64,000 nt of DNA from Lacticaseibacillus zhaodongensis (GTDB taxonomy: Bacteria > Bacillota > Bacilli > Lactobacillales > Lactobacillaceae). The position numbers and the translations under genes are program-made. How positions within the stretch are numbered: the stretch's first letter is position 1; every line of letters begins with the position of its first letter. This document shows positions 16,658 to 25,821 of this stretch, piece after piece. Under the pieces are notes generated by a model. That model was not told where the DNA came from. It searched no databases and worked only from the letters and a program-made list of their open reading frames with translations. Where the stretch lies: the NCBI RefSeq assembly GCF_009687905.1, contig NZ_BLBG01000010.1, positions 1 to 64,000 of the forward strand, written 5' to 3'.

Positions 16658-17539
16658 TCAGATACCCAGAACGGTCAAGTAATTAGGCAAAATTGAGACG
16701 GTAATCGGCAATGTCGGTCCCGGATCGCCATCAACGCGGGTGTCGATGGTGTTGTTGTCCAGCGCGCGCAGCTTGACGGTCTGGGGCGTCAGGTAGGCAA
16801 CACCGGTGCTGGTCGTGCCAATGGTCCCGGTCCACACGAAATGTAGGTATGGAAGTATCTGCGCGATTCCGATGTTGTGCAGCGCGCTCAGGTGCAAATG
16901 TGCTGGTGCCGCGGTTGTGTACTGTTTGCCGCCAATGTTGGGCGTGGTCGTGATGAGGGCCATCCAGGTGCGCATTGCACCAGGCTTTTCACCATCAATT
17001 TGGTATTCGATGTTGTAAGAGCGGTGCCGCCCGATTCGCCGCAGGGCCGTGCCAATGTAGGCCAATTTGCCGAAACGCTGCTTGTCCTGTTGGCGCACGT
17101 CGTTAGCGATATCAGCCAGACGGCCAAAAGTAAGGGAGCTGACGACTGCTTGGCGGTCATCAATAGCCGCGATGTCGACCGTGTCGCGCTTGCCATTCAG
17201 CATTAGTTCTGTGGCGGCGTTGACGTCCAGCGGGATCTGCAGGTGACTGGCAAAATTATTGATGGTTCCGCTGGGAATGATACCGAGGGGGATGGGGCAG
17301 TGCTCACTGATCATCGCGGAAACGGCGGTGTTCAGCGTTCCATCACCGCCCAAGACTACCAGCGCGTCAATTCTGTGGACGGCGCGCGCGAGTAGTGCAC
17401 TAGCGGCAGCCTTGGTGGGTGCATTCAGCATTTGGCCCCGAATACCGTTTTGCTCCAAACCGCGCTTAACCACCGCGGCGTTGGCTGGGCCGGCACCATT
17501 ACCGGCAGTTGGGTTGTAGAAGATTCCGTAGGTTTGCAT
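16658..17539 (-). CDS. Diacylglycerol kinase-family lipid kinase
   Basis: 293 residues of the DAGK/YegS soluble lipid kinase family. The start YGIFYNPTAGNGAG corresponds to the nucleotide-binding NPxxG, followed by ALVVLGGDGTLNTAVSAM (GGDGT) and the PLGIIPSGTINNFASHL strand-loop that binds ATP. Members phosphorylate diacylglycerol or related lipids so that they re-enter phospholipid and lipoteichoic acid metabolism. SGTINNFA replaces the more usual SGTxNDFA: Asp to Asn at a position usually occupied by Asp. A more canonical paralogue is at 37330. RBS GGAGGGGGTCAGTC precedes ATG 17539. Confidence 0.88.
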   Translation of the reverse strand: MQTYGIFYNPTAGNGAGPANAAVVKRGLEQNGIRGQMLNAPTKAAASALLARAVHRIDALVVLGGDGTLNTAVSAMISEHCPIPLGIIPSGTINNFASHLQIPLDVNAATELMLNGKRDTVDIAAIDDRQAVVSSLTFGRLADIANDVRQQDKQRFGKLAYIGTALRRIGRHRSYNIEYQIDGEKPGAMRTWMALITTTPNIGGKQYTTAAPAHLHLSALHNIGIAQILPYLHFVWTGTIGTTSTGVAYLTPQTVKLRALDNNTIDTRVDGDPGPTLPITVSILPNYLTVLGI

Positions 17540-17945
17540 GACTGACCCCCTCCGTCCAATTGTAATGGCTGATTGCCTAATCCAACAAGGCCCAGAAGTC
17601 TAAATGTGTGGTTTGCGGAGGTCTTAATAATCATTTATGTGGGCAGGACAGATGGGTGTTCAATGCGGTTTTTGCAGTGAGACCAAACAAGCGACCAGAT
17701 AAACAAGATTGGTATGCCTGCATAAATCAGTTTGAATGATTGATGAAACAAAAGTTTTGGCAGAATTATGGGCAAGTGGTTCGGGCACTAACACTTAGGT
17801 CAAACAAATTAAGTTGATTAGGGTCAAAAAGTTTAGGTTCGCCGAATTTACCGTTATAATGTTCTTGTAGGTAAAGCTACATTTCAATGAAGGAGGGTCG
17901 CAAATAGGAAACGGACACTGAATAGAGTTTGGAGATGTGAAAAGT
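17540..17945 (+). promoter_or_regulatory. Intergenic region with promoter and direct repeats upstream of marR
   Basis: The rightward promoter has TATAAT at 17855-17860. Two direct repeats, TTAGGTCAAA (17795-17804) and TTAGGGTCAAA (17818-17828), lie 13 bp apart upstream of it and could be activator or autoregulator sites. A strong AAGGAGGG (17890-17897) serves no clear start codon. The left part holds nothing recognisable. Confidence 0.35.
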
Positions 17946-18410
17946 ATGGATTTTGAAGAAAGCGCAACGAGTCTCAGCGCAATCGATGAGGAAATCGTTA
18001 CTAATTATGCGCAGTTGAACTGGTACATCACGGACCTCAGGCGCAGGCTGGAGGCAGATGCGCTAGCGGGGACAACGCGGGGGCAGGGTAAGGTACTCGG
18101 CGTACTGCAACAGCACCCGCACATCAGTCAAAAGGAATTGGCGCGGATTTTGGATATTCGGGCGGCGTCAGTTTCAGAACTCATCAATAAGCTTAGCACC
18201 AAGGGTTTGGTGCGGAGGCAGACCGGTCATTCTGATCACCGGACAACAGTGATCAGCTTAACGCCGGCTGGGCGGGCAACGCTCAAGCATTACCGGCAAT
18301 TCGGCGCGGCACTACTTGTCGATTTGACAGAGGAAGAACGCAATCAATTGGACCAGATAACACGCAAACTGGTTTCCTCTGTTAAGTCACAATATGCATT
18401 AACCGATTAG
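17946..18410 (+). CDS. MarR family transcriptional regulator
   Basis: 154 residues. The winged HTH is clear: GQGKVLGVLQQHPHISQKELARILDIRAASVSELINKLSTKGLVRRQTGHSDHRTTVISLTPAGRA (HTH about residues 50-85, wing with DHRTTV). ATG 17946 has GGAG 11 bp upstream; the GTG at 17937 is too close to it. It is probably a repressor of a nearby exporter; the LysE-type gene 400 bp downstream is a candidate, but family A debris separates them. Confidence 0.85.
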   Translation: MDFEESATSLSAIDEEIVTNYAQLNWYITDLRRRLEADALAGTTRGQGKVLGVLQQHPHISQKELARILDIRAASVSELINKLSTKGLVRRQTGHSDHRTTVISLTPAGRATLKHYRQFGAALLVDLTEEERNQLDQITRKLVSSVKSQYALTD

Positions 18411-18817
18411 CAGCAAACGGTGGCGACAGCGCGCGCAGGCGTGACAGCGGCCACCGTGTATAGTAAAATAAGTATCTGTTATCACATCGTTAATGGCGTC
18501 CGTGGCACCGGCCACGGCCCGTCAGGCATTCAGGCACCCAATCGTAGGTATGGCTAAGGCCATAAGATGGGGGCAGGGATGCTATTTTTTTAGGATGCGC
18601 AGGCTTCTGCCCCGCGGAGCTCAACTCGGCACCGTAATCGAGAAGGCTGCCCCGCGGAGCTAACTCGGCACCGTAATCGAGAAATGCTGCGGGCCGGATC
18701 TCAGCTCAGCACCGTCGGCTAGAAAGTTAGCCCCGCGAATTTAAACTCGATTTTGTAGCTTAGAACATACATACTCGAACCGCCAACCATGACGGTCCGC
18801 ACTCTTGGAGGAAGCTC
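18411..18817 (+). other. Structured intergenic region with degenerate family A fragments
   Basis: Left part: CGGTGGC and GGCCACCG arms (18418-18463), then CCGTGG/CCACGG and TATGGC/GCCATA hairpins and a run of seven Ts at 18583-18590, resembling a leader ending in a weak terminator. I could not match it to a known riboswitch. Right part (about 18597-18760): three tandem, decaying copies of the right end of family A, each with GCCCCGCGGAGCT..ACTCGGCACCGTAATCGAGA-like text. A GGAGGAAGCTC RBS for the LysE gene closes the region. Confidence 0.5.
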
Positions 18818-19432
18818 ATGTTAGCAGTATACCTGCGCGGAATGTTAATCAGTATCGCCCTTGTGTCGTCTATCGGCATGCAAAATTTATTTGTGTTCAA
18901 CAACGCCCTTGATAACCCGTTACGGCGCTCGGTGCTCTACGCACTGTTCATCTGGATTGCAGACACGCTGCTCACGGTGGCCGCATTTTTGGGAATGGGT
19001 GCATTGATTAGTGCCAACCATCTGCTGCGCACCGCGGTGATGTTGATTGGTGGCGCCGTCGTTATCTGGATGGGTATCGGAACCATTCGGGGGGCGAATG
19101 CCAGCACAATCGGTGGTGGCCACGCCAGTTCCATTCGCCAGGCCTTCGTGGGTGCGTTCATCGTGACTTTTGCCAACCCGCAGGCCATTATTGATACCGG
19201 TTTGATGCTGGGCGCGCTGCGCGGCTCACTCGCTAACTGGCAGGTGCTGCCATTTATTCTCGGGGTGATTTCCTCAACCGCACTGTGGTTCTTTGGCATC
19301 ACGCTACTGCTGGGTCTGCTGCGCAACCGGCTGCCGCGGCGGCTCATGTTGTGGGTGAACATCATCTCCGGGTTGATTGTGAGTGGTTATGGGGTGTCAC
19401 TGGTCTACCAAGGCGTGATGGCACTGATTTAA
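18818..19432 (+). CDS. LysE/ArgO-family amino acid exporter
   Basis: 204 residues, six predicted helices. The N-terminal motif SIGMQNLFVFNNAL (LysE normally GPGPxxxL; ArgO GPQNxFVLxQ) and the second-half motif FANPQAIIDTGLMLGAL are typical of the ArgO/LysE subgroup exporting basic amino acids. CTTGGAGGAAGCTC precedes ATG 18818. It ends at the 19447 terminator. A second, more distant LysE-family gene is at 59397. Confidence 0.85.
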   Translation: MLAVYLRGMLISIALVSSIGMQNLFVFNNALDNPLRRSVLYALFIWIADTLLTVAAFLGMGALISANHLLRTAVMLIGGAVVIWMGIGTIRGANASTIGGGHASSIRQAFVGAFIVTFANPQAIIDTGLMLGALRGSLANWQVLPFILGVISSTALWFFGITLLLGLLRNRLPRRLMLWVNIISGLIVSGYGVSLVYQGVMALI

Positions 19433-19446
19433 TTGTTGATACGCAA

Positions 19447-19482
19447 AATAAAATGCGTCTTCCCACTGCGGGAGGACGCATT
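19447..19482. terminator. Bidirectional terminator
   Basis: AAATGCGTC..CCC pairs with GGG.GGACGCATTT between the LysE exporter gene and the convergent map gene. Confidence 0.85.
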
Positions 19483-19493
19483 TGTTAACTAGC

Positions 19494-20315
19494 TTATAAG
19501 TCCGGGTAATTCAGCTCATCTGGTGTCAGCAGGTACTTTTTGTCGAACTCTGGATCCTGACTGGTCAGGATTTTGGGACCATCATTGGTGATGGCCAGCG
19601 TGTGCTCGTACTGGCAGGAGAGGCTGTGATCAGCGCTGACGTAGTATTCCCAGCCGTTCGGCATGTACTTTGTCGCGATTTCCCAGGTGCCTTGGTTGAC
19701 CATAGGTTCGATGGTGATGACCATGCCAGCCTTTAAACGGAAGCCCTCGTGCGGCGTGCCGTAGTGGTAAATGTCGGGCAATTCGTGGACTGAAGGGCCG
19801 ATCCCGTGACCGATCAAATCACGGACGACGCCCATGCCGTGCTGGTTCTCGACGTAATCCTGGATGGCAAAGCCGATGTCCCCAACCCGGTTCCCAGGCA
19901 CTGCCTGTTCGATACCGCGGTACATGGCTTCGTGGGTGATGTGCATCAGGTGGTCAATTTCGTGGTTGCTCTCGCCGATGACATAGCTCCAGGCGGAATC
20001 ACTCTGGTAACCGTGCCAGTTAACGCACATGTCGACCTTGAGCAAGTCGTGGTTCTTCAGCTTCAGGCCCTTGCGCGGAACCGCGTGGGCAACCTCATCG
20101 TTAATGCTGATGCAAGTGGCATAGAGGTAGCCATCAACGCCCTTTTCGGAGGCGGTGGCACCATGGTCGGTGATGTACTTGTCGACCATCTTTTCGATGT
20201 CCCAAGTGTCCATCCCTACGTGTAACTTATTCCGCAACATGATGTGGACACCGGCCAAAATCGCGCCGGACTTGGCCATGCCCGCGATTTCGCGCGGCGA
20301 CTTCAATGTAATCAT
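19494..20315 (-). CDS. map: Methionine aminopeptidase type I
   Basis: 273 residues. The pita-bread fold metal ligands are all visible: KVDMCVNWHGYQSDSAWS (two Asp), GHGIGPSVHE (His), ITIEPM (Glu) and QYEHTLAI (Glu). It removes the initiator Met from nascent proteins in the cytoplasm. There is no N-terminal zinc-finger extension. The mid-protein SDSAWSY replaces the usual DxxRTF. Type I enzymes of lactobacilli commonly have this length. RBS is AAAGAGAGTG. It is monocistronic and followed on the same strand by marR at 20358, which lies upstream of it. Confidence 0.9.
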   Translation of the reverse strand: MITLKSPREIAGMAKSGAILAGVHIMLRNKLHVGMDTWDIEKMVDKYITDHGATASEKGVDGYLYATCISINDEVAHAVPRKGLKLKNHDLLKVDMCVNWHGYQSDSAWSYVIGESNHEIDHLMHITHEAMYRGIEQAVPGNRVGDIGFAIQDYVENQHGMGVVRDLIGHGIGPSVHELPDIYHYGTPHEGFRLKAGMVITIEPMVNQGTWEIATKYMPNGWEYYVSADHSLSCQYEHTLAITNDGPKILTSQDPEFDKKYLLTPDELNYPDL

Positions 20316-20357
20316 AAATTAAACACTCTCTTTGCAGTTAATAAGACTAGTATAGCG

Positions 20358-20864
20358 CTAATTGAGCTGGGTGTTCTCCGCCGTGCTAGTGTCCGTTTTT
20401 GTTGGGCGCAGTAGCGCATCGTTTTGCACAAACCCTGCCTTGCCCAGCAGCGTGAGCAGGGACTTGAAGTCTGCGTTTAGCTTGCGCCGTTCCGCACTTG
20501 TCAGGACTGCGAACTGTTTGTCGACCTGGCTCTTAAAATACTGCATATGCTTTTCGGCCACGGCGTCACCAGTTGCGGTGCGCTGCACGTTCACGATGCG
20601 GCGATTATGCACGTTGTGTTCGCGGTGCACCAACTTGGCCGTTTCTAACTTACTGATTGTCCGGCTTAGCTGGGCGCTGGAGATGCCCACGTCTGCTGCC
20701 AAAGCGGACATCTTGATGCCAGGATTCGTGTAGACGGCCATTAGGACTAGCAATTGAATGTGAGTCAGCTTCAGGTGATCGTCACTAGTGTTGCGAAATG
20801 CTGTCTGTGCTAAGGTGACGAAAAGTTTACCCAAAAGCTCCGTGTTTTGCTCTTTTTCTTCCAT
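20358..20864 (-). CDS. MarR family regulator, divergent from ABC transporter
   Basis: 168 residues. Winged HTH: LKLTHIQLLVLMAVYTNPGIKMSALAADVGISSAQLSRTISKLETAKLVHREHNVHNRRIVNVQRTATG. The C-terminal tail is disordered-looking and Thr/Asn rich. AGTAGGGGTAATAATT precedes ATG 20864. It is divergent from the MacB-like transporter across 137 bp that contain a perfect dyad, so it is probably an autorepressor that also controls the exporter. Confidence 0.85.
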   Translation of the reverse strand: MEEKEQNTELLGKLFVTLAQTAFRNTSDDHLKLTHIQLLVLMAVYTNPGIKMSALAADVGISSAQLSRTISKLETAKLVHREHNVHNRRIVNVQRTATGDAVAEKHMQYFKSQVDKQFAVLTSAERRKLNADFKSLLTLLGKAGFVQNDALLRPTKTDTSTAENTQLN

Positions 20865-20888
20865 AAATTATTACCCCTACTTATTCTC

Positions 20889-20963
20889 GCTAATAACATT
20901 AGCATAAGCGCAAAATTTTGCAATGGTTAATTGTTGACATTTGCTAAACGTCATGACTATACT
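20889..20963 (+). promoter_or_regulatory. Operator dyad and promoter for ABC transporter
   Basis: GCTAAT-aac-ATTAGC (20889-20903) is a perfect inverted repeat, a candidate MarR operator. TTGACA (20934-20939) and TATACT (20958-20963) with an 18-bp spacer form the rightward promoter. Confidence 0.7.
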
Positions 20964-21001
20964 GTGGACACAGTTAAAATCGAAAAAAGAAGAGGCAGCC
21001 A

Positions 21002-23335
21002 ATGCTTGAACTAAAACACATTAAAAAGTATTACCACGTCGGTGACACGATCACTAAGGCGCAAGACGATGTTTCCGTCGCCTTCCGCAAGCAAGAATTC
21101 GTTGCCATTCTTGGGCCCAGTGGTTCCGGGAAGACCACCATGCTGAATATCATCGGTGGCTTGGACCGCTATGACTCCGGGGACCTGCTCATTAAGGGTA
21201 AGTCCACGAAGACATTCAAGGACGCCGATTGGGATGCCTACCGGAACAATTCGGTCGGCTTTATTTTCCAGTCCTACAACATCATCACGCACTTATCCAT
21301 CATGGATAACGTGGAGATGGGGATGACGTTGTCCGGCGTGTCCGCTGCGGAGAAGAAGCAGCGGGCCCAAGACGCGCTGATCCGCGTGGGGCTCAAGGAC
21401 CACATGCACAAGAAGCCGAGCCAGCTATCTGGTGGGCAAATGCAGCGGGTGGCGATTGCTCGCGCTATCGCCAACGACCCCGAAATTCTGCTGGCCGACG
21501 AACCGACTGGGGCACTAGATTCCCAGACCAGTGAGGAAATCATGCAGCTGATCCAGGACCTCTCCAAAGAGCGCCTGGTCATCATGGTCACCCACAACCC
21601 GGACCTTGCCCATCAGTATGCGGATCGGATCATCAACTTTGCGGACGGCAAAATCCAAAATGATTCTAACCCCCACGTTGAGGGGACCAAGAAGGAAGAC
21701 TTCAAGCTCAAGCGCACCAAGATGAGCTACTTCACCGCGCTGCGGCTGTCGTACAACAACATCCGCACCAAGAAGGGCCGGACCTTCCTGACCATGTTCG
21801 CTTCTAGTATCGGGATTATTGGGATTGCCATTGTGCTGGCGCTGTCCAACGGGTTCCAGAAGCAGATAGACAAGACCCAATCGGAGACCCTGTCCGCGAT
21901 GCCAGTCACCATCAGCCAGATTGGCACCGACACTGCCGCTGCGGTGAAGGCCGGGAGCGACAAGGGTCACAGCAAGGGGAACAAGGTGGTTGCGCAGACC
22001 AGTATTCAGGACAAGGCGCAACACATTAACAAGCTGGACAACAAGTACCTCAAGTACGTGAATGGTCTCAGCAAGGCCCGCGCTAAGAACATTGCGGTGA
22101 CTTACGGGACGGGGATGAACCTGATCCGGAAAGTCGACGGCAAGTACAAGCCAGTTAAGTTCAGCACTACCAACCCGGACGCACAGGGCGGGCAGGATAC
22201 CTCAGCGCTGCGGGTTCAGACCACCGGCGCTGGTGGCAGTGTTTACCCAGTCGACCGCAACGGTAAGCAAAGCTTCTTGAAGAAGAACTACAAGGTTTTG
22301 GCCGGGTCTTACCCGACTAAGGCAACGGATATCGTGGTGGTCGTTGACCGTGACAATCACATTAATATCAACGCCCTGAAGAACCTTGGTTTTAACGTCA
22401 AGGAAAATCAGAAGTACAACTTCAATAGCTTGGTTGGGACCACGGTTAAACTCGTTACCAATGACAACTACTACCAGCAGTTGCCGACCCGGAATTTTGT
22501 TCCAAGCAGTGACTACGCAGCAATGGCGGCCAAAAGCAGTACCAAGACGCTGCGGGTCAGCGCCGTCGTCCGGATCAAATCTAAGAACAGCGATGGCTTG
22601 CTGTCCGATGGGATTGCCTACAGCGACCGCCTCACCAAACAGGTGCTGGACGCCAATGACAACTCAGCCATCGTGAAGGCGCAAAAGGCTAGTCCAGCTA
22701 ATGTTATGACCGGCGAAACAATGGACCCATCCACCCGGTCGACCCTGCTGACGATGCTAGGGGCCAACGAGAATCCAAGTATGATTCAAATCTACCCAAC
22801 TAACTTCAAGGACAAGGACAAGGTGCTCGACTACCTCGACAAGTTCAACAAGGGCAAGAGCAGCAAGGACAAGGTCATCTACACCGACATGGCGGGCACG
22901 GTTTCCAGCCTGACCGGGGGCCTGATGGATGCGATCACCTACGTCCTGATTGCGTTTGCCGCGATCTCGCTGGTTACCAGCATGATCATGATTGCGATCA
23001 TCACCTACACCTCAGTGCTCGAACGCACCAAGGAAATTGGGGTCCTCAAGGCACTTGGGGCCCGGAAGAAGGACATCACGCGGGTCTTCGATGCCGAGAC
23101 CGCGATTCTCGGGGTCGGGGCCGGAATCCTGGGCGTCATCATCGCCTGGGCTGCGACCTTCCCAATCAATGTCGTATTGGAGAAGATGACTGATCTATCA
23201 GGAGTTGCGGTGCTGAACCCAATGCACGCGGTAGTCTTGGTCATCATTTCCACTGTCCTTACTATCTTGGGTGGTCACATCCCAGCCCGGATGGCCGCGC
23301 GGAAGGATGCAGCAATCGCGCTGCGAGCAGAATAA
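21002..23335 (+). CDS. MacB-like ABC transporter, ATPase fused to permease
   Basis: 777 residues. N-terminal ATPase: Walker A GPSGSGKT (38-45), Q-loop FQSYNI, signature [14 protein letters not shown], Walker [13 protein letters not shown]-switch VTHN. From about residue 240 there is one membrane helix ([25 protein letters not shown]), a large extracytoplasmic domain (about 300 residues, Lys/Ser/Thr rich), then three C-terminal helices with the FtsX signature [25 protein letters not shown]. This is the MacB/mechanotransmission type, which exports or expels peptides and lipids rather than importing them. It is controlled by the divergent MarR. Likely substrate is an antimicrobial peptide or drug (inference). 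Confidence 0.92.
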   Translation: MLELKHIKKYYHVGDTITKAQDDVSVAFRKQEFVAILGPSGSGKTTMLNIIGGLDRYDSGDLLIKGKSTKTFKDADWDAYRNNSVGFIFQSYNIITHLSIMDNVEMGMTLSGVSAAEKKQRAQDALIRVGLKDHMHKKPSQLSGGQMQRVAIARAIANDPEILLADEPTGALDSQTSEEIMQLIQDLSKERLVIMVTHNPDLAHQYADRIINFADGKIQNDSNPHVEGTKKEDFKLKRTKMSYFTALRLSYNNIRTKKGRTFLTMFASSIGIIGIAIVLALSNGFQKQIDKTQSETLSAMPVTISQIGTDTAAAVKAGSDKGHSKGNKVVAQTSIQDKAQHINKLDNKYLKYVNGLSKARAKNIAVTYGTGMNLIRKVDGKYKPVKFSTTNPDAQGGQDTSALRVQTTGAGGSVYPVDRNGKQSFLKKNYKVLAGSYPTKATDIVVVVDRDNHININALKNLGFNVKENQKYNFNSLVGTTVKLVTNDNYYQQLPTRNFVPSSDYAAMAAKSSTKTLRVSAVVRIKSKNSDGLLSDGIAYSDRLTKQVLDANDNSAIVKAQKASPANVMTGETMDPSTRSTLLTMLGANENPSMIQIYPTNFKDKDKVLDYLDKFNKGKSSKDKVIYTDMAGTVSSLTGGLMDAITYVLIAFAAISLVTSMIMIAIITYTSVLERTKEIGVLKALGARKKDITRVFDAETAILGVGAGILGVIIAWAATFPINVVLEKMTDLSGVAVLNPMHAVVLVIISTVLTILGGHIPARMAARKDAAIALRAE

Positions 23336-23375
23336 AAACAGAGCGGAGCCAGGCGGTTAGAAGCTGGTTTGGGCT
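23336..23375 (+). repeat. Family A fragment (left end)
   Basis: ACAGAGCGGAGCCAGGCGG followed by TTAGAAGCTGG matches the left arm of family A and then diverges. Confidence 0.6.
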
Positions 23376-23403
23376 CATTGAAACCTCCAGAACTCATAAA
23401 AAT

Positions 23404-23443
23404 TAAGTGCCGTCCCACAGCGTTGGTGGGACGGCACTTTTTT
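23404..23443 (+). terminator. Terminator of ABC transporter gene
   Basis: AAGTGCCGTCCCAC pairs perfectly with GTGGGACGGCACTT, followed by TTTTGC. Confidence 0.9.
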
Positions 23444-23607
23444 GCTTTAGCCGAACCGGTTAGCACGCTGCTTTTTTGTAGATAAACTTTGCTTGCCGCC
23501 CAAAAAAGGTTGCATATCCGTAAAAAAGCTACCTAAGCACTTTGTAATCGCAGCTAACGCCATACTATGTCGCTTGGTGCGTGTAAATTAAAGGTAACGA
23601 TAAAAGA

Positions 23608-24621
23608 ATGGGGGAATTGAGGCTGATGGCAACTAAAGTCGGTCCAAGTAGTGGGCAACGCGTCTTATTAGCTTTTTTGACGATGCTCGATGGGGGCACA
23701 TTAACAAAACAAAAATGGTCTGAACTGGCTGAAAAACCTGAGCCTTTTGATGAGAGCAGCAGTCGCACGTACGGGCGGGATGTGACCTTCATTCGGCGGG
23801 CGCTGGCTGAATCTGGCGATCCGCACCAGGTCGTGACCGGGCCAGAGATGTCTTACAGCTTAACGAGTGAACGCAAGACAAGAAAATTGTTGCCGGCAGT
23901 TGAAATGGCGGAGATTGTGCTGGCCGCGCGGGCGTTGCCCAGGAAAAATGTCGAGTATTTGTTGCAGCAGCTCCGTAGTGAATTGGCGGCCACTGAGCAG
24001 AAGGAGTTCGATGACGACATCAAACTCAGCTGGGCAAGTTACCAGCCAATTAATCAAGCTGAGCAAGTGCCGACGATGGTTCAGGAGATTACCGCTGCGA
24101 TCGACAAGCAGCAGATGTTGAGTTTCCGCTACACGCCTAGCAACGCCGTCAAGCCTAAGCCTTACCGGGGGCAGCCCTTCGCCATGTTCTTTGAGACGCA
24201 TTACTTTTACACGGTGATGCGGATGGAGAAGACGGACGCGGTCAAAATGTTCCGGCTGGATCGGATTCAGGGCGTTGATTTCCACGACCGGGGCCGAGCC
24301 ATTCCGCATAACGCGTTTTCAGTGCAGGAGCACCGCCAATATACCGCGACGCTGGCGATGGGCCGGCAGGAAACCGTGACTTTCAACACTGATTTGGCAA
24401 TCGATACGATTCAGGATCATTTTCAAACCACTGAGTTGGAGCACCCGCACCAGCCGCTACCAGTAGGATGGCAACAGATCAAGGTGACCGCCTACATTCA
24501 GGGCACGCTGCTATGGTTGCGTAGTCAGGGCGCCCACGTTAAAGTCATCGACCCGCCGAGCGTGGTTGAACAACTGCGGCAAGACGCACAGGCCGCGCTG
24601 GAATTGTATCCGGAACAGTAA
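23608..24621 (+). CDS. WYL-domain transcriptional regulator
   Basis: 337 residues. N-terminal winged HTH (GQRVLLAFLTMLDGGTLTKQKWSELAEK..SRTYGRDVTFIRRALAES), then a WYL domain at about residues 160-240 (MLSFRYTPSNAVKPKPYRGQPFAMFFETHYFYTVMRMEKTDAVKMFRLDRI) and a WCX-like C-terminal part. WYL proteins sense small ligands or single-stranded nucleic acid and regulate stress or defence genes. The start is ambiguous: ATG 23608 has AAAGG 14 bp upstream, and ATG 23626 has GGGGG at better spacing. It is monocistronic with a strong terminator. Confidence 0.85.
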   Translation: MGELRLMATKVGPSSGQRVLLAFLTMLDGGTLTKQKWSELAEKPEPFDESSSRTYGRDVTFIRRALAESGDPHQVVTGPEMSYSLTSERKTRKLLPAVEMAEIVLAARALPRKNVEYLLQQLRSELAATEQKEFDDDIKLSWASYQPINQAEQVPTMVQEITAAIDKQQMLSFRYTPSNAVKPKPYRGQPFAMFFETHYFYTVMRMEKTDAVKMFRLDRIQGVDFHDRGRAIPHNAFSVQEHRQYTATLAMGRQETVTFNTDLAIDTIQDHFQTTELEHPHQPLPVGWQQIKVTAYIQGTLLWLRSQGAHVKVIDPPSVVEQLRQDAQAALELYPEQ

Positions 24622-24629
24622 CGCTCACT

Positions 24630-24676
24630 AAGCGGTCCCGCTAGCAAACATTGACTTGCTAGCGGGACCGCTTTTT
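24630..24676 (+). terminator. Terminator of WYL gene
   Basis: An 18-bp perfect stem (AAGCGGTCCCGCTAGCAA with its complement) and a TTTTT tail. Confidence 0.92.
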
Positions 24677-24749
24677 ACGGATAGGGCTTGACCCCGCTAC
24701 TACCTAGTCTTATTATGTAGCAGTACCTAGTAATGCAATGGAGGACGCA

Positions 24750-25082
24750 ATGAAGGGATTAAGCGAGTTATTAAAGGGCGTGCTGGAAGGCATCGTGCTG
24801 CAGCACATCGCGGCTGGGGAGACCTATGGCTACGAAATCACCCAGTACCTCACCCAGCTGGGCTTCGAGGATATCGTTGAGGGCACCGTGTACACGGTGC
24901 TACTGCGACTAGAGAAGAAGGGTCTGCTAGACGTTGAGCGGCGCAAGTCCAGCGTGGGGCCGATGCGCAAGTTTTACACTTTGAATGCTGCGGGGCGCGC
25001 ATATTTGGCCGCATTTTGGCAAAAGTGGGACTTTCTAGCGGCGAAATTGGCGCAGCTGGAAGAAACAGGAGGCGTGAAATGA
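24750..25082 (+). CDS. PadR family transcriptional regulator
   Basis: 110 residues from ATG 24750 (GGAGGACGCA RBS; the earlier ATG 24738 overlaps it). PadR fold: LLKGVLEGIVLQHIAAGETYGYEITQYLTQLGF, EGTVYTVLLRLEKKGLLDVERR, GPMRKFYTLNAAGRAYL. Upstream two copies of TACCTAGT bracket the likely -10 region (24702-24733) and may be the operator. The stop overlaps the start of a DUF1048 gene (ATGA), so they are translationally coupled, a standard PadR-DUF1048 cassette. Confidence 0.9.
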   Translation: MKGLSELLKGVLEGIVLQHIAAGETYGYEITQYLTQLGFEDIVEGTVYTVLLRLEKKGLLDVERRKSSVGPMRKFYTLNAAGRAYLAAFWQKWDFLAAKLAQLEETGGVK

Positions 25083-25456
25083 GCAATTTCTGGGAACTAG
25101 TTACCGGCAGTGATATGGACAAAGAATTGGCAGCACTAACTGCACGGGTGGCTGTCTTGCCGGCGGACTATCAGGATGCTTGGCAGGTGATCACGACCAC
25201 GCTTTGGGGCGGCGGCGTGGATGCGGAACACAGTGTACGCGGCGGCTTTAGTGGACGCAAGCTGTTTCCCGTTATGCAGGGGATCGTTGAACTAATGGAG
25301 GAGACGGCTGCCGAGCACTTGCCCGTCCAGGCGGCGCTAGGGGAGGACATTCAGGGTTTCGCCGTCGCGGCGGCCCGGGAGTCGGGCACGGAGACGCTGG
25401 CTGACCGCTGGCACGCCAAGTTGAACGCAGATGTGCACCGGGAACTAGGGAGGTAA
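25079..25456 (+). CDS. DUF1048 family protein
   Basis: 125 residues, start MSNFWELVTGSDMDKELAALTARVAVLPADYQDAWQVITTTLW. The 'lP.dY...w..i...lw' signature is that of DUF1048, small helical proteins nearly always encoded after PadR regulators. The ATG overlaps the PadR stop. The C-terminal half (AALGEDIQGFAVAAARESGTETLADRWHAKLN) also matches. Function unknown; it may be an effector-sensing partner. Confidence 0.85.
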   Translation: MSNFWELVTGSDMDKELAALTARVAVLPADYQDAWQVITTTLWGGGVDAEHSVRGGFSGRKLFPVMQGIVELMEETAAEHLPVQAALGEDIQGFAVAAARESGTETLADRWHAKLNADVHRELGR

Positions 25457-25461
25457 TTAGC

Positions 25462-25722
25462 ATGAACATTTTGGATAGCAAGGCCCAGTGGCGGGCGCAC
25501 ATGGCAGCTGTGCACGCATTGCCGGCTGATTACCAGAAGGTGTACAAGTTGATTCAGAATTACCTGTTCAAAGCCGGCGTTAGCCGCAGTCAGGCCGCTA
25601 CAGCCACCGCGCTGAGCACCCTGCTGGAATTGTTCCAGGCGGGGGCGGCGCGGCAGGCAGATGTTCTGGCCGTGACTGGGGATGATGTCGCCGCCTTCGC
25701 AGATGGCTTGCTGCAGGCGTAA
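25462..25722 (+). CDS. Second DUF1048 family protein
   Basis: 86 residues, paralogous to the preceding gene: AAVHALPADYQKVYKLIQNYLFKAG, then TALSTLLELFQAGAARQADVLAVTGDDVAAFADGLL. AGGGAGGTAATTAGC precedes ATG 25462. It is the third gene of the padR operon; the usual transporter or membrane target of these cassettes is absent. Confidence 0.85.
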   Translation: MNILDSKAQWRAHMAAVHALPADYQKVYKLIQNYLFKAGVSRSQAATATALSTLLELFQAGAARQADVLAVTGDDVAAFADGLLQA

Positions 25723-25821
25723 AGGCGGAAATCAAAAAGAGCGCTTGTCGCCGCGGCGGCAATGCGCTAGACTGTTGGCAACGCGAATATGACCACTGTC
25801 AATAAATAAAGGAGTGCAGAG

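Noticed and set aside
25079-25722. The two DUF1048 proteins as a toxin-antitoxin pair
   Set aside because: They are paralogues of the same family and follow PadR in the standard cassette; no toxin fold is visible.
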